64,000 nucleotides of DNA from Thermomucor indicae-seudaticae (GCA_000787465.1 JSYX01000006.1:1-64000), one strand, 5' to 3'; positions 12,126 to 25,812 are shown, counted from the first letter of the stretch. Numbers and translations are program-made. The notes: generated from the letters alone by a model not told the origin.

Positions 12126-15100
12126 ATGGAAGTTGTCCAAGTCCAGCCAAGGGACACATATCTCCACTATATCTACGTCCCTACAAAAGGCACAGCCATC
12201 CGGTGGTCATTCACCACGAAGCGAAACAATATATCGTTTGGCCTTTATCGAAGGCGTGGACAAGCACCCCTCCCATCATCGTCCGACATCATCTTCCATG
12301 CTCAGCAGCGGTTACAACAACGACAACTTTCTGCCGGTGAACTCCTGCCAGCCGATGGTCAATTGCGTAAGCAGCACGGTAAGCTCTTCTTTTCTCTTTC
12401 TGCATTCCTTTCGCGAGACACAGAGGGTGCTGGCCGTCTAACACTCGACTCGTTCGTAGACGATGAGCATCCCGAGCCTGAAGTAGCCGGAAATCGCATG
12501 GTTGGAAATGGACATGGTGCACGACCGCGAGCCAAGTCTGTAGCGTCAATAAAACTGAAGGAACAAGGATTAGACGAAATTCTTCCGATTCAGCATATGA
12601 ATTCCAGTCAGACAAAAGTAGAAGGATCCTATAGAGTTGAGGAGCCTGGCAATTATGTTCTTGTTTTTGGTGAGAACATTCTCTCGGATTGGAACGATAA
12701 AGAGGGGGTTGGACTGAACAACTCCTCGGCCAGATAACACGTTTTCCCGGAATAAAGCCAAGACGCTTACCTTCTCGGTTGCGCTGGTGGATGGAGACAT
12801 TAAGGACTCTTTGACGCAATCACAACATGAAATATCGGGTTGGCTGTTGAAAAAGAAACGCAAAAAGATGCAGGGCAAGTAAAAACCTGAGGGCTTGCAA
12901 GAGACATGGGATAGAGCTTATGCTAGGTGGTCAAAATAGGATGGGCTAAACGATGGTTTCAGCTCTCTCCATCAGGCGTATTGTCCTATTCCACATCCCC
13001 TGGCGGTGTCACACGTGGCTCAATTCAAATCATGCTTGCTACCATATCCTCAAACCCGGAACAACGTCTTATTCACATCGATTCTGGGACTATGCTGTAC
13101 CATCTCAAAACCTTAACAATGGAGGACCACGAAAGATGGACGGCTGCATTCCGAGCATATCGGACGGGGGCTTTAGAATATATCGACGAGCAGCAGCCAC
13201 AAGTTATTACTATGAATGGAGAGCGCACCGCTTTCCAGTTTGCAAATGCTGCGGGTGCACAGTCTGTGCACGAGCTTGTCGAAAAAGGCATCCGGGGCTC
13301 CACTGCGCTAATGGTCGACATTGCACAAATGGACAAGAATATCAAGCTTCTCTTGGATCGCTTGCGTTCTGGAGCATCCAATAAGGAGATCTTGGATTTT
13401 GTGGTGCATTTAGACAAAGACTTCAGCGGTATATCCTTTGGCATGGCAGAACAACAACGGCAGTGGAGGATCATCCAGGACTCGCTGACAGCTCCAGACA
13501 AAGGGCCGGTTGTCCAGGCTGCTGAGGAGAGCCTGGCCAACCTAACCAGATCGGCTAGCGTTCGCTCGTCCCTTTCTGAGCAGTTCTTTGACGCAGAAGA
13601 TATCATCTTGAGCGGCGGTGATGATGAATCCTTTGAAGGTGAAGAAGAAGGGAATGATGACAGCAGTGATGAGGATGACGGTAAAGAATAGAATAGGTTT
13701 TTTTTATGTAGGCATGCATGAACTCACAGTGTTGTCAACTCGCCAGAACCGGACTCGCATGCTGAAGAAAGCCGGGACGGATCCTTGGACCTGAGCATTG
13801 TAGGTGACGTCCCGCGCAGGAATTGTTTGCCTTCACCAGCTGTAGGCGACGTCGGGTCTGCATTATCAGTCTTTCGTAAAAATGTGGGCAAGGACCTTTC
13901 GACAATTGCCATGCCGGTCAGCATGAATGAACCCTTGAATATGCTTCAAAGAGCGTGTGAAGACTTGGAATATTGCGAGCTTTTAGATAAGGCATCGACG
14001 TTGTCCGACTCCATGGAACGCTTGATGTACGTCGCTGTATTTGCGGTCTCGGGCTTCGCTTCTTCACAATATCGGACAGGCCGAAAGGTAACACCTGTCG
14101 TACGTATTACTGTAGAACCAACTATTCACGAGGGATGCTTAGCCGTTTAATCCAATGATGTCTGAAACGTACGAAAACATACGGCCTGACAAGGGCTTCC
14201 GTTTCATTTCGGAAAAGGTGTCGCACAATCCATTAATCATTGCAGTAAGTTCTGTGATCTCCATATTTATACTGCAAGTGCGTTAATGCATTCGCCAGGC
14301 ACACGCAGAAGCAAAAAATTACAAGTATTGGCAGTGCACAAAAATCAAGAGCAAATTCTGGGGCAAATCAATGGTGAGTGACAAGTCGTAAGCCAATCTT
14401 TGGCGTCTATTTGCTCAATGACTATGTGGTTCATAGGAATTCATGACAGAAGGAACTTTCCATGTCACATTCACCAACCATGACGACCACTTTACATACA
14501 ACAAGCCGTCCAGCTGGATGAGAAATATGATTGCGGGTGAAAAATACTTGGAAACAGCTGGAGAGATGCAAGTTAAAAACCATGCTACAGGAGAATACGC
14601 GATAGTTACATTCAAAGAAGGAACAGGTGGTGGTCTCTTTGGTACCCCCACAAACCGAAACGACGTCGTAGCAACCTTTTTCGACGCGAAGGGCAAAAAG
14701 TGTCGACGTGTGGTTGGCAAGTGGAGCGATAAATTAGCAGAAGAACTTGACATGAACAAGCGCAAGCTCTCTGTGTTGTGGACAGCGAATCCACCTGGTA
14801 TCGAAGATCATACAAAATACTATGGTTTTACACGGTTTTGTGTTGAGCTGAACGAAATCACGGATTTGGAGCGTGGCAAGCTGCCACGTACAGATACCCG
14901 ATTGCGCCCAGATCAGCGCTTATACGAAAATGGTTTGGTTGATGAAGCCGATGCAGAAAAGCAGCGAATAGAGCAAAAGCAACGAGAGCGTCGTAAAGAA
15001 TTCGAGCAACAGGGCAAACCATGGCTACCGCGCTGGTTCACCCTCCAACCAGATCCATACGTTGACCCGTCGTTTTATCCTACCTCGGAGGATGAGCCAA

Positions 15101-15189
15101 GCACAGGACAAAGTTTCCAGTATGCTGGACAATACTGGCAAACTCGTGAATCTGGCCAATGGCCAAGCGACATGTTTGACTTGTGGTAA
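12126..15189 (+). CDS. OSH3: Oxysterol-binding protein, GOLD-PH-ORD (Osh3 type)
   Basis: This is a lipid-transfer protein acting at ER-plasma-membrane contacts. Domain order matches Osh3. An N-terminal GOLD domain ([20 protein letters not shown]) spans 12126-12790. A PH domain spans about 12830-13160 ([40 protein letters not shown]). Next comes a linker with an FFAT-like element (EQFFDAED near 13580) inside acidic sequence that could bind the ER receptor VAP. The ORD begins near 13930, with [11 protein letters not shown] near 14150, and ends at 15189. The usual EQVSHHPP signature reads EKVSHNPL, so the second PI4P-contacting His is Asn. An acceptor-like TTGCTTGCAG just before the start leaves room for an upstream exon. 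It is convergent with ARF1. Confidence 0.92.
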
Positions 15190-15377
15190 AAAGCAAGTAT
15201 TTTGTACATCTTCTCATATATAATAGAACTCTAATTTCCAATCAATAAATTCTCTTACACCGATACGTCCAAAGGTGGAAGAAGACAGAGAGGAGGCTTT
15301 TAATTAAACAAATGCGATATTTTGCTAGATAAGAGGGGAGTGGGGAAACCGTCCCTGAACGTCGATCACGATTATCT

Positions 15378-16171
<794 letters not shown>

Positions 16172-16566
16172 CTACATACGGGGTTTCAATACGAGATATT
16201 TGAATCCATCGTGGCAGCACATCTTGCTACGTGTTCTCTGTAGGTCGCGCTCTGTTTTTGCCGAAACCGTTCACGCATCGCCTTTTTTTGTTTTTGCAAA
16301 ACTGACCCTCAGTCGAAGTTCGTGCTGCACCCGTAGAAGCTGTGGCTGATCCCTGGTAGTCTAAGCAAAGATAAGCTCTCATCTACTCCTTGATCTTTAG
16401 CGACGTGTACATAAGGACCTCGTTGGGTACATTGCCTGCAAGTCTTCTAAATTACGTTATTGTTTCATGAAATAGCATCAGAACAAAACATCAAGTAGTC
16501 GTCATAACTTGCGTCTCGCTAAGTTTGAAACCCTCAGTAACCCTAACGAACCCGTAGACTATTCTA

Positions 16567-16589
16567 TTTGGTTTGGTTTGGTTTGGTTT
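16567..16589. repeat. (TTTGG)4 pentanucleotide repeat
   Basis: Four perfect TTTGG units, followed by a degenerate one, lie in the AT-rich spacer between ARF1 and MDM10. A further TTTGG copy occurs near 16613. It is probably a microsatellite. Confidence 0.9.
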
Positions 16590-16907
16590 AGAGTGAAGCT
16601 TACAGGCAAGATGGTTTGGTTTCAGAGACAGGTCAGCTGTAAGGAAAAGGCTTACTGTTAGTAGCTGAAATACTGCCCTTGACTAGTTCCTGTTCCTGAA
16701 TCCAAATCAACGGACTACAGAAAATTCGTCATCAACTCAGGAACATGCTCTCTGTCACTATAAACTGAGGTAAAAACCGATAAAGCATACAGGGTGGATG
16801 CGTTGTTGATAGTTGAATATGGAGGCATTGTGGAACTATGGAAAGGTCCCTTCTACCTCTTGCGCGGTGTGCAAATATCGCGCCTTTCTTCACGGCGAAC
16901 TCGGAAC

Positions 16908-18274
16908 ATGTACGATTTCATGGAATACTGTCTTCGGTGTTACTACCGAGCGACAGGTTGGAATGAAGAGAATCAATACTCCAATCTGTGCTCATGGTCC
17001 AGAGCATTGCTCGACTTTTACACGCCATTGGGGCTCTCATTATACTTGTCGAAAATGCCGACTCCTCAGTTCAAACCTTCCTACACCCTGAGTGCTTTGC
17101 CCTCACTGAACGGAAGTATCGGATACCTGTATACATCCAAGCCGCTTGATGTAGGAACCAGTGCCACAGTCGATTTTCAGGACATGGTCGATCGCTTTCG
17201 GATCAACAAGGGTAGCCAAACCTGTGAACGATCAAGCACCAGTGATGATAAGAATAATACCAAATCCGTAGCAAGCAATAATTACCTTTTGTACGGGCGC
17301 ATGTTTTTCCCTGGTGCACGGTTAGAAGCCATGTATGTTAGACGGTTATCAGAGCATATGCAGTGCTTGGTGACCGCTATTAACCAGGGGCACGGGCCAG
17401 GTTTACCCAACGTCAGTGATATATATATTTCGCTTAGCTCGCTCTGTTGTCGCTGTTGGAACCTAACCTTTCTGTCCTTCTTTTGTGCCCGAAAGTAGAT
17501 TGCCATACAACTTCAATATGATGCTGGAAAATGGTGCTCGGAATGCTCGTATACAACGGATGACGGTTTGCTTGGTATACGCGCTCTTTACAACTTTGGA
17601 TCCTCACAAGCAGATGCCCAGCCAGAACAAGGTCCACCGACGAACTCGGTGGATACCAATTTGGGTGGCTTCTACAGTGGGCAATGGGCTATGGGTACTG
17701 AGATATACTATGGCACGTTGGACAAAAGTGGTGGTAGTAAGTGACTTGTCGATTGGGATACATACGAAAAAGAGCGACACGCTGATTGATAGCAAACTCT
17801 TCAAAAGTATCTAGTGGATTACGCTATCACACGCTGCCTGCTTCTGGGGCGCCCCCGTTATGCTTTACATATACTTTAAATCCTTTGGTTGGTCATATGT
17901 CCACGGCATATGTAGCTCAAGTGTCGGAGGAGCTCGTCATGTGCTCGCGGTTCGATTTTAGCATATACTCCTACGAAAGTGATCTAGCGCTTGGTTTCGA
18001 GTATCGTGCGAGGAATAGCGAGAAAGGATCGGAGAATAATAGGACAGAAAAACTTGACGGATTAATCAAGGCTCGACTCGGATTCACTGAGGTAAAGAGT
18101 GATGGAAGGTTTAGGGATATGTGATTTCAACTAAAAGCTTGCCTGTAGGGACTTGCATTGATGTGGGAAGGACGGTTTAAAAATACACTGCTTAGCTTGG
18201 GCCTAACAGCCGACTTGTCTAACAGAACAAACCCCATACGTACAATTGGATTGGAAATACAGTACTTTTCATAG
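16908..18274 (+). CDS. MDM10: Mitochondrial outer-membrane protein Mdm10
   Basis: This is a 19-stranded beta-barrel subunit of the ERMES ER-mitochondria tether that also works with the SAM complex in barrel assembly. The ATG at 16908 gives the conserved start MYDFMEYCLRCYYRATGWNE, followed by SYTLSALPSLNGSIGYLY and GRMFFPGARLEAMYVRRL. After an intron (17412-17498) come IQLQYDAGKWCSECSYTTDD and FYSGQWAMGTEIYYG. A third exon starts near 17810 (GLRYHTLP). The last exon begins after 18148 and ends GLEIQYFS, the typical C-terminal strand. The open frame extends upstream of 16908, but family alignments start at MYDFM. With the Osh3-like gene and ARF1 this forms a chance cluster of organelle-contact genes. 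Confidence 0.93.
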
Positions 18275-21031
18275 ACCATTCGTACGCAAATACCATAGCC
18301 TCTGCCAAATCACTATCGACTATGCGCAACTAACTTAGCATGGGTAGTCCATATTTCTTCTGACAACCTTGTTTACTAAGTGATTAATTAACTTCAAATA
18401 TCGTATCAAGCGCCCGCCTAAAGAAAAGTTCCTTACATCCTTTTAGCTTCTATGTCTCTTGTGCTGCGTTTTCGTGCGATGAAACAGTTCGTACAGTGGG
18501 ACCCCGTCTAATGCAACGGCTCGATTCCTAGAAATTTGTTGCAATAGCCCGGGGTTGCCATGGAGTGAGGAGGCCGCTGTTTTAGTTTCTGATCTTGAAT
18601 TCATCAACTATTCCACAAGCCCATTCTTGATTTGAGCATCGACGAGGAAGCAGACATGTCCCGATATCCTCCGACCTCATTTTCCATGAAGGCATTCATA
18701 TAATCAGATACTGCTAACCATTTCCTAAAGCGATCTGCTAGGATCAATAATAGAACAACAATGATAACCACAGGAAAGACCATTCCCCATGCAAAAGAAG
18801 CATTTGTCTCTTATTTAAGTTAGCTCCGTTTATCTTTGTGTTTCCAATTCTCTGGAGATTAAAACAAGAGCAAAGTAGCCGGCTTGATACGCCCATTGGT
18901 GAGAACACCCATTGAACAAACTAGATTTGATACCAGCAGGAGATGACTTTGGAAGAAAGGCATAGAGTCAAAAACAAATCTTGCTTACAGTTGTTGTACT
19001 CGAAGGTTCTTCTGAGGGCCGTATTTAAGAATTGCAAGATCGCAAATCCTTTTAGTCTCGAACTTTGCCCTTTTCTGACCACATCCTTCTTTCCACTTTC
19101 TTTCTGTTCGCCAGAGGACATTACGTGTTCACTTTCAGTTTCAGCGTCTCACAACTTTGTCACAGACCTCCACACAACATTTGTACGCTAGCAGTGCGAA
19201 TGGCGCAACTTGATGCTGCAGAATTGCGAAAAGCGAGATCATGTTGACAGACATTGTGATGAATCGTTTTGCCATTCTGGGAACATACGTTCGCAGCAAC
19301 ACCACAAATACGTTCCATGCCTATGGACGCTCTTGGCGAAAAATTTTCGTGCTTCTTCCGGGGAAGAAAGGCGTGAAGTTGCATTGGCTTTATATATTTT
19401 CAGCGATTCCTGAAACCCGCTTGCAATAGGCGGGGTTGCGATAGGCGGAGTGTCACCGTGCAGGATAACCGAGAACGAAAGTTTCGCTCGGGGGCAACAT
19501 ATACTGGGCGTTCTCTTCCGCGGCACGCCGATAAAACTTCGCACGCAAGTGCCGAAAGAAAATGCACCCCAATAGTAAGCTTATCCTTTTTTGGTGGTGA
19601 GGTAGTTTCGCAAGCTACGAAAATCGAAGGCGTGAGAGCGAAGCTGCTTGCGGCAGTGTGTCGAGCAGCATTTCTGGAATCGACGTGTTTATCGCCACGA
19701 CGACGAAGCAAAGAATTTCGCTAGTTCAGCTCGCTCCGAACGAGCACAAGCGAGATGATGTGAGAGCATCGAAGAGGCTTTTCTGCATCCTGTCCCAACT
19801 ACAAAAGCGATTTAATGTCGCGGGAGGTGTGCGTAGCCCCACCAATCCAATCGTCATTGATGCGATAGGTAAGCGGCCTTGCGAAGGACATGAACTGCAA
19901 CGTGAAGCGAATTCTGGATCGGCCGAGACAAAGCTGGAAAGAAATCGGCTGCCGGGTTGGCAATGTCCTGTATAATGTCAACGTAATCGCAATCAAGATG
20001 CGGAATGCGTAATGTTCACACTTGCATCGTCGACAAGAACAAAGAGAACTATGTCCAGAGCGCAGCCAGACGTTATGGAGCATACGTAGAATATAAGACT
20101 GTTGCTGCAAAAGCAAACATAGATGATAAGGCTATTGCTGTAGAAGTACTTTTGAGAATTCAAAAGAGCTCTGTATGAGGCACTGTTTCGTCGTCTTTGT
20201 TGTTGGTGCCGTAATGTTATCCGTGCTCTTTGTGCATTTTATTCAAAGGACCGTAGCTATAAGGAGTTTAATTACTTTATTCAAACGAGATGAGGTGTGA
20301 GCATCGTACATCGGATGTCGAACATCTTGCAGCGCGCGTAGTAATCCTCCAGCGCAAACAATCTTCACCTCAGCGCTAACTCGAAGGAGACACTGTATTT
20401 GTCCGAAAATGGTAAAAGTTCGAAAAGGTATATATGCATGATATCTCCATTGGTATTCATTGTTGATGATACTAGTTGGATATAAAAGGAGGGCGATCAG
20501 GTTCTTTCTAAGGTATAAATGCCTATTGTAAGGAGAGTGGGGATGCCCGACTTGGTCCTTCGTTTGTTCAGTGCTGAGTTTGTATTGGAGAGAGATCACC
20601 AGGAATCCAGTGGCTTGGATTCGGATGCAGTTTACGCAGCTTGGCAAGGGTCGAACGGTTACGTGCTCTTTCTTCCTGTTTCCATTGCTCTCTTGCTTTT
20701 ATCATGCCCTCATAGTTCACCCCACCTTTTGTCGATCATCGTTTGCCATCTGCTGTTACTGACAACTTTTGTGCGTTTTCCCATTTCTTTGTTCTTCTTA
20801 CTTCAATAATCAGCCAGCACTGTACATACTCACGATTTTCTCTCAGCTTGTTGGAAATCCTTTCTTCTCCATCTTTATTCTCCAACAGGTGGACATCATC
20901 CAATCACAACCGTTTATACAGACGAATCAGTTTTCTGTGATTCTCGCTCGCGTTTCTAATTCACCGACCGTTCGCATTCTACCCGTATTACCCTCACAAC
21001 AACAGTCCAAGGAATCATTAAAGAAACAGAC
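18275..21031. other. long intergenic stretch
   Basis: No gene could be supported over about 2.7 kb. The part from 19,200 to 20,000 is richer in G+C than its flanks and open in several frames on both strands (for example plus 19,658-19,975 and minus 19,400-19,711), but none shows a known motif or good splice pattern. A short tandem motif ATAGGCGG occurs twice near 19,425-19,450. The pyrimidine-rich sequence from about 20,660 to 20,960 is probably the promoter and 5' leader of the gene starting at 21,032. Confidence 0.5.
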
Positions 21032-22057
21032 ATGGCCCAGTCAATGTACAACGTGCCGCTCAGACAGACCAAGGCAAGCCAGAATGGTGACGCGACGCCT
21101 GCGGAACGCCGACAGCGCCAGCAGCTGAAGAAGCCTGCGAATCTGAACCACGACGAAGACGTGATGGCGCCTGCGGAGAGAAAGAAGCAACAGCAGCAGC
21201 GCACCTCAGTCTGGAGTGACTCGAGCCTCGTCCGGAAGAGAGTCTCGTCTCCTTTGCTCACACCCGACGGGAATCGAGACGACCCGTTTGCGGGCATGAA
21301 TTCGTCGATTAATTACCAGCAAGAAATCGAACGGTTGAAGGCACTGGTACCCAAAGTCGATCCCAAGAAGCGACCCTCTGGGCGTCCGAGATCGACTGGC
21401 ATCGATTCTTCTTTGGCATCCGGCGTTGCCAGGCAGCAAACGCATAACAAAAGCAAATCACAGTCTTCCTTTTCATCGGTCCTTTCGGGTGGCAATCGGC
21501 GCGGGACAACGTCACCGCCTTCCCGGTTTCGGCCCGCATCTACCGAGAGCAGAGCGACGACACCGTCCTCGTCGCCTTGCTATGGTGACGGGACTTCCCG
21601 CGTAACCAGTCCTATCTCGACACCGCGTTCGCTTTCACCCGCCCAATCCGACTATACGTCCACGACAATTCCCCCTGTTCCCGAAGAAGACGAATTGGAG
21701 GCTGGTGATAATAACAAGAAAAGCATGTACGGCCAGCAAAAGCATGCATCGGTTATTACGGAAGAAGAAAAGGCACGATTCTTGGAATTTATGCGAAGCT
21801 GGACAGGCGGATGGAAAGATTGGGAAAAGAGCGAAAATCATCATCATTTCAACGGCATGGAGTCCGTTCGCAGTGGCGGATCACTCTGGGCGGAACAGAT
21901 GCCTTGGGTGTCACCGCAAGTGTCCGGTCGCCGACGCTGTTCGTGGCAGGATTCACAACGGCCAAAGCAACTATCCATGACAATTCCCGAACGCAACTCC
22001 AGACTTGACTTCTCAATGCGATCTGAGCCATGCACACCTCTCCTGGCACCAAGATAG
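21032..22057 (+). CDS. Hypothetical disordered protein, 341 aa
   Basis: This is a single-exon frame with a clear ATG after a long pyrimidine-rich leader. It is Ser/Pro/Thr/Arg-rich and mostly low-complexity, with SP and TP dipeptides (for example SSPLLTPDGN, TPRSLSPAQ) that could be proline-directed phosphorylation sites. One ordered-looking segment at about residues 240-264 is rich in acidic and aromatic residues (EEEKARFLEFMRSWTGG). A short coiled-coil-prone piece lies near residue 95 (QQEIERLKALVPKVD). I recognise no family. It may be a regulatory or cytoskeletal scaffold, but the sequence does not say. Length and codon usage make it a credible gene. Confidence 0.7.
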   Translation: MAQSMYNVPLRQTKASQNGDATPAERRQRQQLKKPANLNHDEDVMAPAERKKQQQQRTSVWSDSSLVRKRVSSPLLTPDGNRDDPFAGMNSSINYQQEIERLKALVPKVDPKKRPSGRPRSTGIDSSLASGVARQQTHNKSKSQSSFSSVLSGGNRRGTTSPPSRFRPASTESRATTPSSSPCYGDGTSRVTSPISTPRSLSPAQSDYTSTTIPPVPEEDELEAGDNNKKSMYGQQKHASVITEEEKARFLEFMRSWTGGWKDWEKSENHHHFNGMESVRSGGSLWAEQMPWVSPQVSGRRRCSWQDSQRPKQLSMTIPERNSRLDFSMRSEPCTPLLAPR

Positions 22058-23941
22058 TCCAACATCCCCCCCTTTTACGTATCCTCTATACACGACCTAT
22101 TCTGTTCCCTCCAACCCTTTTTTCTTTTAACAGTGAGAAAAAATAGCATTTTGAAAATATTGCACCTCCTCCCTACCAGATTTTTCCTCCTTTCGTTCAT
22201 AGCATGTATAGATATCTTAATGTCCAATTATATCAGGAAGCAAACACAGCACTTTACATTTGATCCATATGCATTGATGAGCGTTTCTTTTTTTGTGACG
22301 CAGAAGGTGCTTGCTTGGGAGATCATCTGATGCATATGCAGCACGAAAAAGTTTGGTTCTAAGTTTGTTTTGCATTGATGAATCATTTTCTGCCAACCAC
22401 GATTTAAGGTTACCCGAGCACTTCAACAGGTTATAAATTCTAATTAGCCATTCATTTGATAATTAATTCATCATAATAATAACATGTGCAATGGGAGCAT
22501 TCCTTTTTTACTTTGTCAGGTGTTGTTACATAGAACAGTGCAACGGGAACTTAAAACCCTGAATCGTGCCATTGCAAAAGAGCCACTGAATTTTTCTCGT
22601 TCCCGGTTCTGGTGTAACCTTTTTGTTTCCCGCAACGAAATAAAGAATGCACATTGGAGCGGGAGTGAAGTTTGACCAATGAACGTCCATTGTGGAGAGG
22701 GTGATTGGGCTGCCACCCTTGATTACTAATCTAAAAACAGGGAGGATTTGTATAATAGATGTTGAATGAGGTGGGGGAAGGGGAGCAGAAAATGCTAAGG
22801 AGAGAAAGAGAGAGTCCGTGCTACAATCAGGGTCAAAAAAAGGGGCCCAACGTAGACCTGCTATACTTGGTTTAATAGGGGGGAAGAGAGAAAACCAGGC
22901 TCACCGTCATTAATGGCGCGGGTAAGCCGGATATTAAGGTAAAGGAAAAAAGGGGGTTTATAGGAGGTGGCGTGCTGTATTCGCTGGTCAGTGGCTATTA
23001 CTATCATGATACATGTCAGTCCTTGTTTGGATATCAGCAAGAAGCTTACCATTGACATGCGTTCCAAAACATTCGAAAAGCGAACAAATGAGGCAATTCC
23101 GATCTTCAGAGCAAGCAGTGTGCATATAACGACCGTGTGACACAGGCTACTTACTCTCCGCTTATGGACACTTCTTCCTCCGCCGATCATGAAACAAAAG
23201 GACAGCTAAATACGCTTTAGGTTTTCGAGAACAGCGCACAGACATACTGTCATCTCTCTTTCATATCAAAAAAGTATGAAGAACTCATCCAAGTAGACGC
23301 GGTATCGAAAGAGGGTTGCAACCGAGGCATAACGTTCAGTCATACACATGTTTTATATAGATCTTTGCTCCGACACATTTACAGTAGTTCACTTAATCGT
23401 CAATGCTGTAATCTGTCTAGTTTTCCCATTGATAGATATGACACATGTTCAGTTGCTTTTTTGCATTCTGCCGTGACATGTGCTGCTCTTTTACACTGCT
23501 ATCGCTGATTCTCTTTTATGGTTAACATTTAACCTCTTCTCCTCTCTTTTAAAATTAGTTCTCTTTATGAGAACATCTTCCAACCAAGCCTTCTTTTCTA
23601 AAAGTAGATCAATTCTTCTTTTTTTCTTTCGGGTTTCACTTTTTTTTTCGTGCTGTCAATATATTCCTCGGAATCAAAATCATGGGGCAAAGACAAGATA
23701 GAGAAAGAAAGAACCCATTGAAAGGGATGCGTGTGGGTGTATATAATTGTTATTGAGTTAGTTATATATATATATATATATATATATATTGATTCCGTAG
23801 TTGAAAAACTTTTTAAGTGAGTGCTCGCGTTTTCTCTTCCGTGTCTTTCTTTTTTTTTCCTCTTTTCTTTTACTTTTCAACTTCCTCCTTTTCTTCTTCC
23901 TTTGAGGAGGCGAGTTTGTCAATGGTTTTTATCATCATACT
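22058..23941. other. long intergenic stretch
   Basis: This AT-rich spacer carries a (TA)n tract at 23763-23789 and long T/C-rich leaders before the velvet gene. On the minus strand a frame at 22861-23190 starts MIGGGRSVHKRR and contains two GTAAG donors (near 23,154 and 23,050), so a tiny spliced gene is possible, but no family was recognised. Nothing else is supported. Confidence 0.4.
23763..23789. repeat. (TA)n tract
   Basis: An alternating TA run of about 27 nt lies 150 bp upstream of the velvet gene start, in its probable promoter or 5' leader. Confidence 0.95.
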
Positions 23942-25603
23942 ATGACGCCATTCTATTCCAACAGCTGCAGCGAGGATATAACCAACGCCTCAATACCTGT
24001 CACTGATGGAGGAAATTACTATCCTTACTATCCTGGTGACCTGACACTGATAGAAACACCCTCATATCAACCACCTCCTTCCACCGAGCAACAGCAACCA
24101 TCACAAGTCTTCGGGCAACACTCGTTTCCACCGGTTTACCTTCCCGAAGAAGAAGAAAAACGCCACTTTGATGGTTATCATCAGGAGCAATACCTTCACG
24201 ACACCACCTTTGACCTGGCTACGGCTGTGCAAGCTTCTTGGCAGAACCCGTATCCTAACGACAGCCACTCGTCGCTTTTTCCCAAGCCTACTACTAGCGA
24301 CACCGCAGACTGCGTTCCGATCGAAAGTACCAGCAGTACAAACAGCAGTGCAGGTTATGTCGAACCACCACCACCGCCGCCGCCGCCCGCACCCTTATTA
24401 TGGAATGCTTTGGATCAAACTGCTGGCAAAACCTTACCATGGTCAACCACCACCACCACCATCAAGAAAGAACAAGACGATATGGTACCGGCTGTCATGC
24501 CCTCCTCGTTTCCAAATCGTCGTGAGAAGGACGTCTTTAGCGAATTGATTTCAATGGCTCGACGACCGCAACAGAAACCGGCTCCGCCTCCTGCAATGGC
24601 GGCGATTGGATCCGATCAACAGAATAATGGATGGTTGGTTGGTTGTACATAGCATCGATTGAAGCGGGACACTGACTTGTCAACGTAATAGGCGCTACGA
24701 GCTAGTAATTGCACAGCAGCCCGTGCGAGCTCGAATGTGCGGCTTCGGAGATAAAGACCGCAGGCCGATCAGTCCTCCCCCAATCCTTGAGCTTCTTGTC
24801 ACAAACAAAGAAGGGCAACCAGTAGACGCAGCGTAAGAGAAAGAACATTAAAAACGAGCTAGATCAGATGGCTGATCCCCTCCTATCAACTTAGCGATGT
24901 CGATATCTCCTTTTTCGTGGTTTCCTGCGACAGCTGGCTTGCTGACGGAAAAACCGAGGCCAATCTGATTACACAGCACAGGCGACGCGACATGGACGAT
25001 AACAATGGTGAAGAGTCGACTAAACAAACGCGCAACCTTGTTGGCTCGCTTGTTGCCTCGGCTGTCAAGCTTCATGGTTTGCATGGCAAACTGAGTATCT
25101 TTTTCATTTTCCATGATCTTAGTATCCGTCTGGAAGGCAAATACCGTCTAGGATTCTCACTTATTGATGTGCGCTCGTAAGTGATGAACTCGAACCCCCG
25201 TTCTAAAGATCGATTGACGAACATGTAGGTAATTATTATCATTAGTCCAGCTTATTTTATTGGTCAAAATATGGATCCCAACGTGCCATCAACAACGGTC
25301 TTAGCCAAAGTCATCACAGATGTCACGACGGTCTATTCTGCAAAGACATTTCCAGGAGTAGTCCGTAAGTATTTGTATACCTCTTTCTTATGGCTCCATT
25401 ACTTACTTCTTCTTTTAGCATCCACACCGCTCTCTCAATGCCTTATGCGACAAGGTGCAAAGATACCCGTCCGAAAAGACTATAAAAAGAAGGCTCAGTC
25501 CAAACGGAAAAGACGCCAGCAGCAAGACGATCCGAGCGACGAAGAAGAAAACTGGCCAAGCCAACAACATGGCGAAGCTCGCGATTTCCTTGACATTGGA
25601 TAA
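23942..25603 (+). CDS. Velvet-domain regulator
   Basis: Velvet proteins are fungal transcription regulators with an NF-kB-like fold that control sporulation, light response and secondary metabolism. The first 230 codons are a disordered Pro/Ser/Gln-rich region with poly-Pro near 24370. After an intron (donor GTTGGT at about 24,633) the velvet domain begins: YELVIAQQPVRARMCGFGDK, RRPISPPPILEL, SDVDISFFVV, HGLHGKLSIFFIFHDLSIR, GKYRLGFSLIDV and, after another intron, SPAYFIGQ. The tail is a basic, nuclear-localisation-like stretch (KKKAQSKRKRRQQQDD) and an acidic end. VosA- and VelB-like placement cannot be settled by eye, so no symbol is given. The first donor is weak at +3 but is the only one that keeps frame. 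Confidence 0.9.
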
Positions 25604-25812
25604 AGTACGTATGACCCTCTTTATTCGAAAAGTGGGGAGGGGAGGAGGTTATGCCATATTCTTTTCTATGTAACATAATTAGAAACGAGACACACACTCT
25701 CTCTTTCATAGCGATACCCAGACACACACACCATATTTATGCATTCTTCTTTTTCTTGAAAACAAGTAGTAATGGAGCATGTTAAATGGCATAAACAGTG
25801 GTATATGACCGT

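Noticed and set aside
13073..13606. Minus-strand 177-codon ORF inside the oxysterol-binding gene
   Set aside because: It is fully antisense to a well-conserved PH-domain and linker region and shows no motif.
16500..16560. CCCT/AACCC-like sequences resembling telomere repeats
   Set aside because: There are only isolated irregular copies, not a tandem array, surrounded by ordinary genes.
25180..25205. Reverse-strand GGTTCGAGTTC resembling a tRNA B box
   Set aside because: It lies inside a velvet-gene intron and has no A box or stems around it.
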